This document shows, piece by piece, positions 1-11,400 of a DNA stretch of 54,589 nucleotides. The notes under the pieces are model-generated. The model ran no database searches. It had not been told where the DNA came from and saw only the letters and a list, made by a program, of their open reading frames with translations. The DNA comes from Branchiostoma floridae (taxonomy: Eukaryota > Chordata > Leptocardii > Amphioxiformes > Branchiostomatidae): NCBI RefSeq assembly GCF_000003815.2, contig NC_049995.1:13859504-13914092 (forward strand). The letters run 5' to 3'. Positions within the stretch are counted from its first letter, which is position 1, and the number at the start of each line of letters is the position of its first letter. The position numbers and the translations under genes were made by a program.

Positions 1-268
1 ATACAACACCACAAAGAACTTGTACTGCAGTCTGCATCAAATCTTAATGACCAAACGTTAACACTTTGAATACATGACTTTTATACATGTGTACAAAAAA
101 ATCACTGATGTTGTGTCTGTAACTGTAAGTGTAAGGTCATGTCAATAACATATGTTTTATTTGCAAAATCATGCCCGAGGGCATAAACAATAACACAATC
201 ATGGTTAGCATTGAATACAATGCTAATAAATGGAAGATGCAGTACAGAATGTTCAACATGATACTTAC

Positions 269-1686
269 ATGTCACAACAAGCTCATATCGAGTTTTTCTC
301 TTGTCCTCTTGCAAGCTTTGTGGCTGCTGGCACTCGATGTAAACACCATTGGTGGCCTCATCCTCCCTTCTTACCACCATCTGGAGTGTTGTACCATTTG
401 GGCCTTTCAGTCTTATGTCAGTACGATTCCTGTACTGGTTTCTCAATATAAACTCATCAAGTGGAGAATCTGTAACAAGCAAGTAAACAACCATGTAGTA
501 ATGTAGTACAGTACACATGTTACAAATAGTTCTAAACTGTAAGTAAACAGTTACTTATCTCAAATTGTTACAAATGTTTAGTAAACGTTAGAACAGAAAG
601 GAAGAAATTTTTTAAACATCCACTTGGTAATGTGGAATTGACTCTAATCGAGAGATAAAAGTAGGGATTTCAGCAACAAGAAAGCTTGGAGGAAATGAGA
701 TTGTCGCAGAAAAAGTTTGATCCATGATCATTACCATGTATTACATATATTGAAGTTAACAGTATGTTCATTCCAAAAATTGTGAGGGAAACTTACCTGC
801 AGTTCTTTTCAAGATTACTGTCACATCAGGTCTCACCCTGACCCAGTAAAAATCCCTCCCTGTGTAGTACCGTAGATCACATGGAAACTCCACAGATTGA
901 CCTTCTTGGACGACCAGTCTTTTAGTGGTAACTGCAACACCTTGTGGACAGACAAGACCTGCTGTTACAGTGTTGTTCAATCAACAAGAATACACTTTCA
1001 GCATCAACAGATGGAGAACAAGCAAGTGCATACATGACTAGGGGTGGGTACCAGTACTGAAAATTTAGGTACAAGTCTTGTACAGGTCAAAAGAATCATG
1101 GTTGTCTGTGAATGTAGTTGTGGTGAAGTCGTAGAAAAAAAACCTACTAAATTAGGACTTTTTAATCACCAGGAGGTTTTGAGGGTACCTACTGGCTGCA
1201 AAATACACCCGATGTTATCATACACTCAAGGATAAAGTCGTGAATCGGTCTGGAAATTCCGGTTTTGCGACCAGATCCTGCCCAATTCACGACCACAGAA
1301 ATGAAATACAAAGTGTTAAAACCTCCTTTTTAAAACAAAAGAACCAAGTCCCCACATGGATGAATTCTATTTTTAATATATCCCAACATGTCACCCTGCA
1401 TTTTTAAAATCTCCTCACCGTGAAAACGCTAAGACCCCCACCTATTTAGGATCCATACATAAAGACTGAAAAAAAATGGATAGGGACAGACTGGGGAGAA
1501 CATAAATACATGGAAAATATGGCAAAGTGACATATTAAATAGCTGAGAAAAATCCAGACAGAAAAAAATGTGGGGAGGGGGGTAGAACACATGTGTGAAC
1601 ATGATTGTATGGAAAACGTTACCATATTGCATCTGTGTCCCCCAAACTAGCACCAACACCATCACAACGCGTTCGGTGACCGCCAT
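269..1686 (-). CDS. Secreted or surface immunoglobulin-domain protein, 5' part (three exons; continues past left edge)
   Basis: Exons read on the minus strand are 1686-1623, 958-797 and 469-269; all joins keep frame and all introns are phase 1 with GT-AG ends. Exon 1 encodes a start Met and a hydrophobic signal peptide (MAVTERVVMVLVLVWGTQMQ). Exon 2 gives the first half of an Ig V/I-type domain: Cys in VEFPCDL and the core Trp in DFYWVR. Exon 3 gives the second half: D strand after RNRTDI, then TTLQMVV, the NGVYIEC motif with the second Cys, and a G strand ending RYELVVT. Two N-glycosylation sequons (NRT, NGT) lie in exon 3. The last donor (GTAAGTAT) is phase 1, so further domains or a membrane anchor should lie left of the window. 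The domain is split by an intron after the C' region, as in the neighbouring plus-strand gene. I do not recognise the subfamily; a VCBP-like or JAM-like amphioxus protein is possible. Confidence 0.78.
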
Positions 1687-2624
1687 GATGATAATCTTGC
1701 CTCTAATGGGTTACTATGGCTCTGAAATTCGCAGAAGAAATCACTGAAGATCCGATTTTCCCGGGTGCCGCGCCTAAATTATGTGATCACGTGCGTTTTA
1801 GTCCCGTCCCAATGGCTGGCATGACTCTCGTTCTCAGGACTGCCTGAGTGCTCTTCTTTTTTTATCTTCTAGCGGAATTCTTATTTTGTTTTACCTCAGA
1901 ACTTGTACAGTATAGATATAACGAAATTTGTATCTTGTACTTAGTTTTGCTTTCAAATCACTCGAGAATCCGAAATTGGTGAGGTACAACTTCAAGACCT
2001 GGGTACGACACTATGATTGCGTCACGCGAACATGTGCTGGGTTTTCCCCCACCGGAAATATATACCAACCCGGCGTTTGACAACGCCTGTTTTCTCATAG
2101 TTTTGCGGAAGGTGTGGCTCTCGTCACGAGTTGTGTTCACCTGATTATCCCCGTGACTTCGGTATACTTGCCTGACGTCATCTGACGTGCACATGAGCTT
2201 TGTCACGTCGCAGCGAGGCTAAAAATTCCGTGAAACGCGCGTAAACAGACGACAACAACAAACGTGGGGAGGGGCCTAGGGGAGGGGATTTCCAGCACAT
2301 GTGACCGGTCTTCTCCCAACTTCTAGATAATTTTGTATGATGACCAGATGACAACTAGCAAGGTAGCTAGCTGGAGCTCAACTTCCGACAAGCATTGACG
2401 GATACCAGAGATCAAACAACAGATCTAGAGGAATGCATGAGCAGGAAACAACAAGGGCAAGTTGACAGCTAGTGGACTGTTAAATTCGTACACACAACAA
2501 CAGTAGAACAGATCTAGACCGTCTAGAGTTCGTCCAGTCCGGCCAGTCGCCCAGGTGCCGAGTTGTCCTGATACCCAGTCCGGCCAGGTAGAAACTCTAG
2601 TTTCCAGTTTGGGCCGTGTTCAAC
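1687..2624. promoter_or_regulatory. Shared 5' region of the two divergent Ig genes
   Basis: This 938-bp gap separates the start codons of two head-to-head Ig genes, so it must hold both promoters and 5' untranslated regions. It is richer in CpG than its surroundings (1660-1800 and 1995-2270). No clear TATA box is visible for either side. A short direct repeat, CAGTCCGGCCAG, occurs twice just before the plus-strand start (about 2536 and 2576). Use as a bidirectional promoter is inferred from the arrangement. Confidence 0.5.
2173..2188. promoter_or_regulatory. Palindromic CRE (TGACGTCA) followed by a half site
   Basis: A perfect TGACGTCA lies at 2173-2180 and a second TGACGT begins at 2183. 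Related TGCGTCAC and GTCACG motifs lie at about 2016 and 2202 in the same intergenic region. CREB/ATF proteins bind this motif in animals. Its role here is inferred from position between the two divergent Ig genes. Confidence 0.35.
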
Positions 2625-4008
2625 ATGAATTCTGTGGACATCCTTGGCTTCGTGCTGGTGTTCGTCAGTCTTGGAATACATGGTCTCCAGGGTACGTGAT
2701 GTTTTGCTTTGATAATTTGTTGGTTCTTAATGAGAGGGGGGGGGGGCGATGTCACTGGTACAGATTTTCTGTTGAAAAGTACATCTATATTTCCAGGTAT
2801 GTCACTTGTGTGAAAATAAGGGAGGATGCATGCTAATATATCCAGGTATTCGAACATGAGAGATATGCATCTCTTAATTGATATTAATAAAACATTGTTG
2901 ACAATTTTATCAATATGATAATATGAGGGTCAGATTATATATATATATATGGTAACTTGATGATATGCAAATAATAAAATTAAGTCTTAAGTGCAATTAT
3001 GCTACAATAATCTATGATCCTTGTCAACATTGCTTACTGTTAGATATTGTAACAGTTCATTGTTGTTGTTTTCGCTCACAGAATTCACTTATAAGCCCTC
3101 ATTGGCAATAATTTACAATAAACTTATGTTAGCTTTGTATCAGATAACGTTCCATGTAGCATAAACTACAACCCTAAAGCTGGCATTTACATGTGTCCAT
3201 CATAGGCATCTGTACATGATGCATACATTACTGTGTTAGTGTACTTAGCACCAACCATGGGCAGGGAGTTAACATCTCTTTGTTCATTTGTTTATTCAGT
3301 GTATTGTTCATTTACTAGTATTTATTTATCTATTTATCTGATCACAGTCAGTGTGACAGTGCTGTAGGAAATTGAGCTTGAAGACCCTGTATTGTTGTAC
3401 CGATATATTGTGCCTATGTAGCATTGATCACGATTTCGTTTGTTTCTTTGTTTCTTTCCTTTTTGTCACACACCTCATGGCGTAACACGCCAGATCTTTA
3501 CTCAGAGCTGGTAAGTACAACCTGTGTATCTCCTACCAGCATGGACCACCTAGACTTAGATATCTCAAAGACATCTGTTCGAAACTTATCATTGTTACTA
3601 GTAGAGTTTACTAGTAGAATTTGCTAGTTAATGCCTATAGCCTCCACCTCAGTTCTTCCTACAGAGGTATGGACAACTTACATGTAGATGGATAGTAGAA
3701 GTCGACAGAAGAGGATGATCCCTTGCTTGGATTTTTAGTCAATATATGAAATAAGTCACATTTTCCATTCACCGACCAATGAAAATCTATATAATCGGCC
3801 AAACATCCCTGGCATATATTCCTCTCATACTTAGGGAGCTTCATTAGTCTAACTTGTTATTATACCCCCCTAGGTGCCAATGTCTATGGCAATGAGGGTG
3901 GAGCGGTGGTGTTGGAGTGTGACATCAACTATGACCCCGGACTGAACCTGTTCTGGCAGACAGTCGAGTCAAGTGGATTTGACTTACAGATCCTGCTAAA
4001 GAAAACAG
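2625..4008 (+). CDS. Ig-domain protein, signal peptide plus half Ig domain (3' part missing or not found)
   Basis: Exon 1 (2625-2691) encodes a signal peptide beginning MNSVDILGFVLVFVSLGIHG and ends in a phase-1 donor (GTACGT). Exon 2 (3874-4008) follows a C-rich acceptor tract and encodes GANVYGNEGGAVVLEC..., with Cys in VVLEC, Trp in NLFWQ, and an end at ILLKKT with a phase-1 donor. Exon order, phases and break point match the minus-strand gene at 269-1686, so the two are paralogues. The partner exon carrying the second Cys is not visible between 4009 and the start of the reductase gene at 5426. Either the gene is truncated, the exon lies beyond the reductase gene, or it is too diverged to recognise. 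Expression is unproven. Confidence 0.58.
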
Positions 4009-4812
4009 GTACTACATCATGTACTCTTGTCCAGTCATATATTTTCGAGCAAATAACTTTATAGTTAACAAATATGTCTTACATTGTACTACTATCTATA
4101 TAGATAGCTATAGTTACTATTATAACGGTAAACAAAACCTCATGACGATACATACAAAGGCATGTATATACAACATGGTACACATGCGCGTTTCGTAAAA
4201 AGTCGTAGCATGTAGTTTACTAGAAGAGCATGGAAATTGCTCTATGTTTTTCTGTCGATGTAACAAGTGAACGTTAACGTACCTAGTAACTGTTAACGTA
4301 CCTGTTTTGGCCAGCGGGTGTTGCCGCGGTTGCCTTGTTGTCGTTGGCTACGTCCACGGTTTAGATACACGAGTGGACTTAAGATGGCACAAGGTATATT
4401 GAGTTTGCGGTCTTTCTTTTGAACGCCATGGTCTCTTTTGAAACTAGAACAAAGCCACGGGTGAAATAGGAGTACAAACGACAACAAACATTCAAGCATA
4501 TCAGATACAGTTAGAGCCTTTAATAGAGGGTATTGAACTTAAGACTTGAACTATTATTACTACTATTGCGCACGGCATTTATTTCATACACCATACATTG
4601 CACTGTGTATCCGTATATTTGTACTGGCAAAAGAACAATACAATTAAAATCTTTTGGAACTGTTGACAACGGAATTAAGTTAGTAGACCATTAATTATAA
4701 CCACTTTAAACCACAATTGGCCAATGATCTAAGGGACCGTTAAACTCAAACTTGGAACATAAATTTTTAAAAAAGCACATAGTGTACACATGCATTGTCA
4801 AGTGAGAATAGC
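4009..4812. other. Gene-free stretch after the half Ig gene
   Basis: Searched by eye for the second Ig half-exon (a DxxxxxYxC-like motif with phase-1 borders) on the plus strand; none found. A 68-codon minus-strand frame at 4293-4499 has no recognisable features. The rest is AT-rich unique sequence. Confidence 0.5.
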
Positions 4813-5298
4813 TTATAAAATATTAGCTAGAAGTTGTAATGAACTCAAACTTCGACTCAAAAACACGCCATATCTACGTAGATTCAGGTGTTTTACAAGT
4901 TGAGTCTCCAACCGTGTTTGCTTATTGCTGCTATGTGGATAGCGATCGCTAGGTGTCGCTTCTACCTCGTTGTCTTTTGTAAGCATTTCATTTGGGACAC
5001 TGGTAGGTAGTTTTGCAGACTGCTGCATGTATTACTCTGTTCTTTCTTGCGTAACTGGACGTACAATTCCTTTAGCTAGCTCGTCTACACTTTTCTGAGA
5101 ACTGGAAGGGCACTGCAACAACCAACCGTCGCCGAATTTGGCATGACTAGGCTCACAAATGTAATATTCTTCTATCGTTTGTTTACATTTATGTAACGCT
5201 GGCCCATGTGCAGAGTCGTAGCTAACGTCTAACGTTAACGTTAAGCTTATAGCTTGCTGTGTTCCAACAAGGCACTGTTCATCTTGAATAGCACCGTC
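4813..5298 (-). pseudogene. Possible decayed or spliced minus-strand coding frame
   Basis: One minus-strand frame stays open from 5298 to 5035 (88 codons) and from 5028 to 4813 (71 codons), separated only by a TAA at 5032-5034. A TAG at 5299-5301 precedes it, beyond which the same frame stays open to 5826, antisense to reductase exon 1. The predicted residues have ordinary composition (IEEYYICEP, KFGDGWLLQC, SVDELAKGIV) with several Cys. The TAG lies inside a possible splice acceptor (CTACCTAG). I do not recognise the family. It may be a pseudogene piece, an unrecognised exon, or chance. Confidence 0.2.
5143..5152 (+). promoter_or_regulatory. Candidate antioxidant response element core (ATGACTAGGC)
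   Basis: The bases match the RTGACnnnGC core bound by NRF2/small-MAF dimers, about 280 bp before the reductase start codon. Many mammalian AKR genes are NRF2 targets. The outer part of the longer consensus is not matched, so this is a weak call. Confidence 0.25.
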
Positions 5299-5425
5299 CT
5301 AGGTAGTCACAGATACTAGACCATACTTTGTGCAGATTGTGTATGCTTCTTCGCTGCTATCCGAAGCTTTATTGTGTTGTTTTTGTTGACAGTTGTTCAG
5401 GTACATATCTCGCCACGCCCCCAAC

Positions 5426-8400
5426 ATGGCCCTGCCAGCAGCCACACTCCGAACCGGGGCACAGATGCCTCTGCTGGGGCTAGGAACAGGGCCGGGATCG
5501 GTCGGAACATGGCAGGTTTGTAACATTTTGTAGACTGTTTCGGTGTTATAATTATGTCTAATTTTTGGCGACACCTCAGTAGTGTAGCCTGTAAGACCTC
5601 CCTCCACCCCCACCATGCAGACCCTCGCACTACTGTAGAAATTTATGTTTTGGTGCGGCTGCGATAGTTCAGAAATTTTCCCAACTAAATTGTGCTCCTG
5701 AAACACAAAGGGCGCATATCTCGGGATTAGAACCCATGCAGAACCCTGTCGGCCTGCTCGGGATCCCAATGCACTAACCGCAAAGCTAAAAGGTCTATTC
5801 TCATTAGATTGGTCAGTTGGTGGCACTTAAGCCCCACTGTTACACTCCAAGCCGCCTGCCCCCCAGTAATAGTAGCTGGGAGTGGACTAAAGCATACAAG
5901 GCTACCCCAGTTAGAAATAAAATGTATTTCGTCTTCCACCAGTTATGCAATACAATATAATACAATAAAGATAATATATGATGACTTATTCTCTAATTTG
6001 CAGACTTCCACCGAGCCTATCTACGAAGCTGTGAAGGTTGCCATAGATACGGGGTACCGTCACATCGACAATGCTGAATCCTACGCGGAAGAGCAGGCGG
6101 TCGGACGGGCACTACGGGAGAAGGTCGGCTCTGTGGTGGAGAGGAAGGATATCTTCATCACCAGTAAGGTTAGCAGCAGATTCGTCAACGCCTCATTCAC
6201 TGTAATGTCCAAGCAGATGTAGGGAGGAAGGGGTGGGGAACTCCTTCAAGTCTTGACCAAAAAATTACAGTAATCTACACTTAATGCATATTTGTGTTTG
6301 ATATATTTTTTTATTTATACCACATGAATGTATTTCAAGCTATATTTTATATAGGATAAAAATGTAGCTGGTGGTTAAGAATTAAAGATGAAAACAGAAG
6401 GGTTGGTAGAAAACTTGCGCCGTACTGCAATGTACATGTATATGCACCAGTTAGGCCTAGGAAAAAAAATGTTGTGTTTCCTGTTTCAGTCCTGAAAAAA
6501 TTAGGGTCGGTAGGTAGGGATTATCTTTTTTTTTCTTGTATTTTTTTTTAGGCTGGCCAAAATTCTAGTGATACATATTTACAATACAGTTGAACAAAGT
6601 AAACTGAAATGTATGATGACACTTGTCTTTCAATGTCAAACTTCAATTTTGTGCATGATAGATACATTTATCCTTCATTAGATGGGACAAGCAGTGTTTT
6701 ACTTCAATAGGAAGCAGGCCAAATAAATATTCTAACTGGAAGCTATGTGACTCCACTGCCCACCCCAAAAAAAAGTCTAGGGTCGGCAGGTTTTTTTAGG
6801 GTAGGTAGGGAAACAGGAAACACAACATTTTTTTTCCTAGGCCTTAGGTACAAGGGCCGCTAAAGGGAGCGACTCACGGGCGACACAAGTGCAGCTAACT
6901 TGAGGAGCTTTATTCCAACATGGCGTACAGTAGGAGTCGGTGGTCGGACTGACTATCGGACGGAACCAACGTAACATAGGGGTGTTAGTCTAACTAAATA
7001 CAACATAAACCAAGTTGAACATGGGTGGCGTGATCATTTTCCTTCCTTATTTGTATCTCTCTTTATACTACTTTTCACCAACTAGCTATGCCCAACTATT
7101 ATTAATCTTAGTGGCGTGATTTCTTTCCTTTCCTCATCTCTCTCCTACAGATACTGTATTTATTGGTGGTATTACCGTATATTCTCGAATAAAGTACGCA
7201 CCCCAATTAAAGTATGCACCCCTGATTTTGGACAAGTCTTAGACAGATCTTTGGGACTGAAAGGTAAAATGGAAAAACTCAAATAAAGTACGCACCCCTT
7301 CTCCACCAATTTTGAACAGACCTTTAACTGGATAAATTCAAATTTATGATGTTTTCCCCAGGTTATTTTGCATGAAATAACCTGCATTTACACTGTCATT
7401 ATCTCTATGAACTTGTGATTTGCCTACTGCAAATTATAAAAATCACTGAGAACTGGTAGAAGAAATCAGGAAAAACCAGTTGTACATTGTAATCAAAGTC
7501 ACTAACTCAAAAGGATTGTATGCAAATGCCAATCTTATGTAAATCATGTTTAGACAATTTCTTTGTTTCATGTTTAGACAACTACAAGACAACAACAATG
7601 TGCATGTTTTGAAACATTACTAGAAGTGTGGCTCCACCTTGCTTTATTTTAGGCTTTTTTTACCATTTCTCTGTGCAGTTACCTCAAATAAAGTACGCAC
7701 CCCAACTTTGGCAACAACTTGTAGCACCTTTTCAATTTTGAAAAGTTCAAAAAGTGCGTACTTTATTCGAGAATATACGGTATCTTTCTTTCCTTCTCTA
7801 TAACATTTACAGTTACTGTCTCTTTAGATAGCATGATTTAATACTGTCAGTGACAAAAAAGCCATCGTAGCTTATTTTTTTTTATTTTCTTCAGAAAGCG
7901 CATGCCTACATGTACATGAAAAAGGATTGATTACGCAACCTAACATCACTTATGGACTTGCTGTCCTACTTTGAATCAAATTTCTGTCTCTCCCGTTTCA
8001 GTTGTGGAACACGAGGCACCACCCCGATGACGTCCTGCCTGCCTGTCAGAGGAGCCTAACCGACCTGGGACTAGACTATTTGGACCTGTACCTCATGCAC
8101 TTCCCTGTAGCATGGACGGTAGGTTTGCATTCTGTCTTGTCTAAGTTAATCAAAATAAATCAACATCTATATCTATGCTATATCTCTGTAACGTTACAGT
8201 CAAAACTGATAGAAGCTGGTGGACAGTTGTGTCAATGGAATAATTAACCCACCATCTATATATAAATAAATAAATAATCTTTAATGCAAATTCATGCCCG
8301 AGGGCTAATTGCATACAAAGTAAAGTAGTAGTGGTATACATAAACATAATTAACAAAGAAGGGAAATGATATTCATAGATAAATCAAAAGGGAATAACGT

Positions 8401-11400
8401 CTAAACTAAATCTATTTCTACCTAAGCTATATGATGGGTTTGACTTCTTTTCCGTAAGCAGTGGAAGATGAATTGTCCAACATTTTCATATATAAAGGAG
8501 TTGGACGACTTAAGTAAGAAGATTGATTTTTGTTGGTCGGTAAGGTGATAAAAGCTTGGGTAAGTTTTACTGATTTTAAGGAAAAGTTTGTTTCTTTCGT
8601 AACTGTAATGTGAACATTGACAAATGAAATGTAGTTCATCTTCCACTGCTTTCCCTGAACAATGATTACACGTTCTCTCGTCAACGGACAGTTTTTTGTA
8701 CCTGCCTCTCTCTCTCTATTTCTAATGAATGAGCACTTATCCTCATTTTACATAAAGCGGATCTTAGCTCAAAATCTGAGTGGTATAGGTAACTCTCCAT
8801 TCTGTACTCAGATTTAAGTTTCTTATACAATCTTATCTTAATATATATATAACTGGTAAAATCTTAATCTGTATCAGCGGCCACCTTTGCACATCGATCC
8901 CTGGCTATAAGCTGTGGTCACTTTTTGTCAGTCCCTTGAAATTTTTCCCATGGACATCAGTAAATACTAGTAGTCTATAGCAGCCACCTGTCTAGTCTAG
9001 TCAATCTACACACTTTCCTTGTTCACAGAGAGGGGATGTGTACTATCCTAAAGACGAGAATGGCCGAGCAGTACTGGCTACTCCTGATGTTCCCTTCATG
9101 GACACATGGAAGGTAAGACTGTTCTCTATTACATTAAATAAACTAGGGGATCCAAACTTGTACCACTTACTCATGGCTTAAGAGTGTTTGACTTAGAATT
9201 TATAGGTCCTGAGTTCGATGTTGTGCCCTTAGGAAAGGCACTTTACACGACCTTCCTCACTTCACCCAGGTGTAACAATGGGTACCTGACTTTGGTCAGG
9301 GAGGCAAAAGACTACCTTGGCCTGTCTGTACCATGTATGTGACTCTTAATATAAGTTGCAGTACCACCTTCAAGAGCTCTCTACCTCGCAACAATCATAT
9401 CCAAACCTGGAAGTTCCATTTCAGTACCATAACAAGCTGCTAGGGGGCCCCAAATCGTTTTCAGGTCTTGTCAAGACCTACTAAAGCTAAAGTTGCCATA
9501 CATCACATTTATTGTGATGCATAGGCCTGGCACCCATATCCGTTTTTAAGCCCTGGGGTCACACATATACAAGTTAAGACCCATATATTGAATATCAATA
9601 CAATCTATGACTTATAATGACCCAACAAGTGAAATCCGTCCTTACTAAACTGCAGAACTGAACAAATTTTGATCAAAATGGGAAAGCTTATATAGACCAT
9701 ACGTGTTCCCTCTGATCCAAAGACTGTTATTTGGACATTTAGTACTGTAAATGCATTTAAGTTTGTGGGGATTTAATTTTGCTGTAGTGGGAAAAAGGAC
9801 TTTTCGCGGTGGTTTTAAGTTTGTAAAGGAAAAATGTTCACAGTGGTTTTAAGTTCGCGGTGAAGCAGCTACCGCAAAAATCGTGAACATTAATTAAACC
9901 ACTGCAAAAGTTTCTGCATTTACAGTACTAAGTAGGCCTTTCTAAGAGTGGTTCTACTCTTGTGTTTAATCACTTTACCAATAAACATGCTTTTTGTTTA
10001 TTTCTACCCATGTTGAAGCGCCAACATGGGTGTTCAAAAATTTGATTAAATCGGATCATAATGACCCCCCAGTATGGGGATTAGCTTCATTAAATGCTTG
10101 TTGTTGGCATTCCTCATAATTAAATACAAGAAGTGTAGGGTACATTTTGCGGTTTCTTCAAGAATTTTCTTGGCTATTCACAAAAATATCTACAAAGCAT
10201 ATATTTGTTGCTGACTACATTGCTTATTACAAATGAAATAAAAGGTTTTATGTATGTGAATTACTCAGAATTCTTACATTAACTTAAATTTTGAGCTTTA
10301 TAAGGAAATGGCATAAATTATGATAATGAGGCCCTTTACCAAAAGGATTGGGCAGGGCAGAATATAACATGTTCCTTCCATTTTGGAACCTTTTAACCGG
10401 TCTTTTTCAACCCACATTAGATATAAAATGTCCTTGGTCAAAGCCAACTTGTTTAGATTAGACTGGGTATCGGTACAGCGTACCGGTACAAAACCGTTTT
10501 TTCTTATTGGACCGGTCCAGAAAAGCCAGACCTGAAAAGATAAGGTGGACCGAATGTTGGACCTATTAGAAAATTAACAAATTATCGTATCAGACATTCA
10601 CACGTTTTGGCGCTTGCAGGTTGAAGAAAATAACAAGTAGTGAAGTAGAGTAGAGTTTATAGTAATTTCTACCAAGTTTTACAGCCAATCGTACAGGTGC
10701 AGTTAGCATTGTAGGATTTTAAAATGCTAGTGTAAGTCTAATACTCCACCAAACAGATTTCTTTGTAGTGAAATGGACCATTGGTATGAGTCATACTGAA
10801 TCAGGTCCAGGTTCAGGTCCTGACCTGATCCTTTGGACCTGAATGTTCTGTACCGGTACCCACCCCTAGTCTAGATATAGCCAACACTAGTATTTGTTAA
10901 GTCTTTTGTTATGATAATAATCAACTGTCCATTGCGAGTACATCATACATGGTAGAAACATTCTTTCATGTTTGATTCAACCCATGTATTGAAAGCGCCA
11001 ATCATGGGTTTCCAAAAATAATTCGAATTAGTAATTATAGGGAATGATGTACGGTTTGGTGAAAATAATGGTAGCTAGCATCTTGAATCCGTCCAATGTG
11101 CATCACATATTCTCTTTGGTTTTCACCACAACACAACCTGTAAAGAAATCTTAAAAATTACAAAACACAAGCGAAACTGCCTTACTGCAAGTGTTATGTG
11201 AATGTTTCAGTACACAAACTACGTAAGGTCTTCAGAATTCTCAGTATTTACTTACAATTTGTCTAGTCTTAAAAATGGCATAAATTATGTTAATAAGGTC
11301 TACAAAAAGCCTGTTAGAGGATAGACTGATGAAAAGAGAGTATGTTTGCTTAAGCTAAGGGCACAACCCGCCATACATGCAATTTGTCCGTCCGTTTTTT

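Noticed and set aside
1-268. Further Ig exon at the left edge
   Set aside because: The stretch reads as intron after the phase-1 donor at 268; no acceptor followed by an Ig-like frame is visible.
2625-5515. Fusion of the half Ig domain with the aldo-keto reductase by splicing from 4008 into exon 1 upstream acceptors
   Set aside because: Both candidate acceptors before 5426 put the phase-1 Ig exon out of frame with the reductase start.
5727-5939. LINE protein fragment beginning MEDEIHFIS on the minus strand
   Set aside because: Only a few residues resemble the LINE motif and the rest is SINE-like sequence; too short to support.
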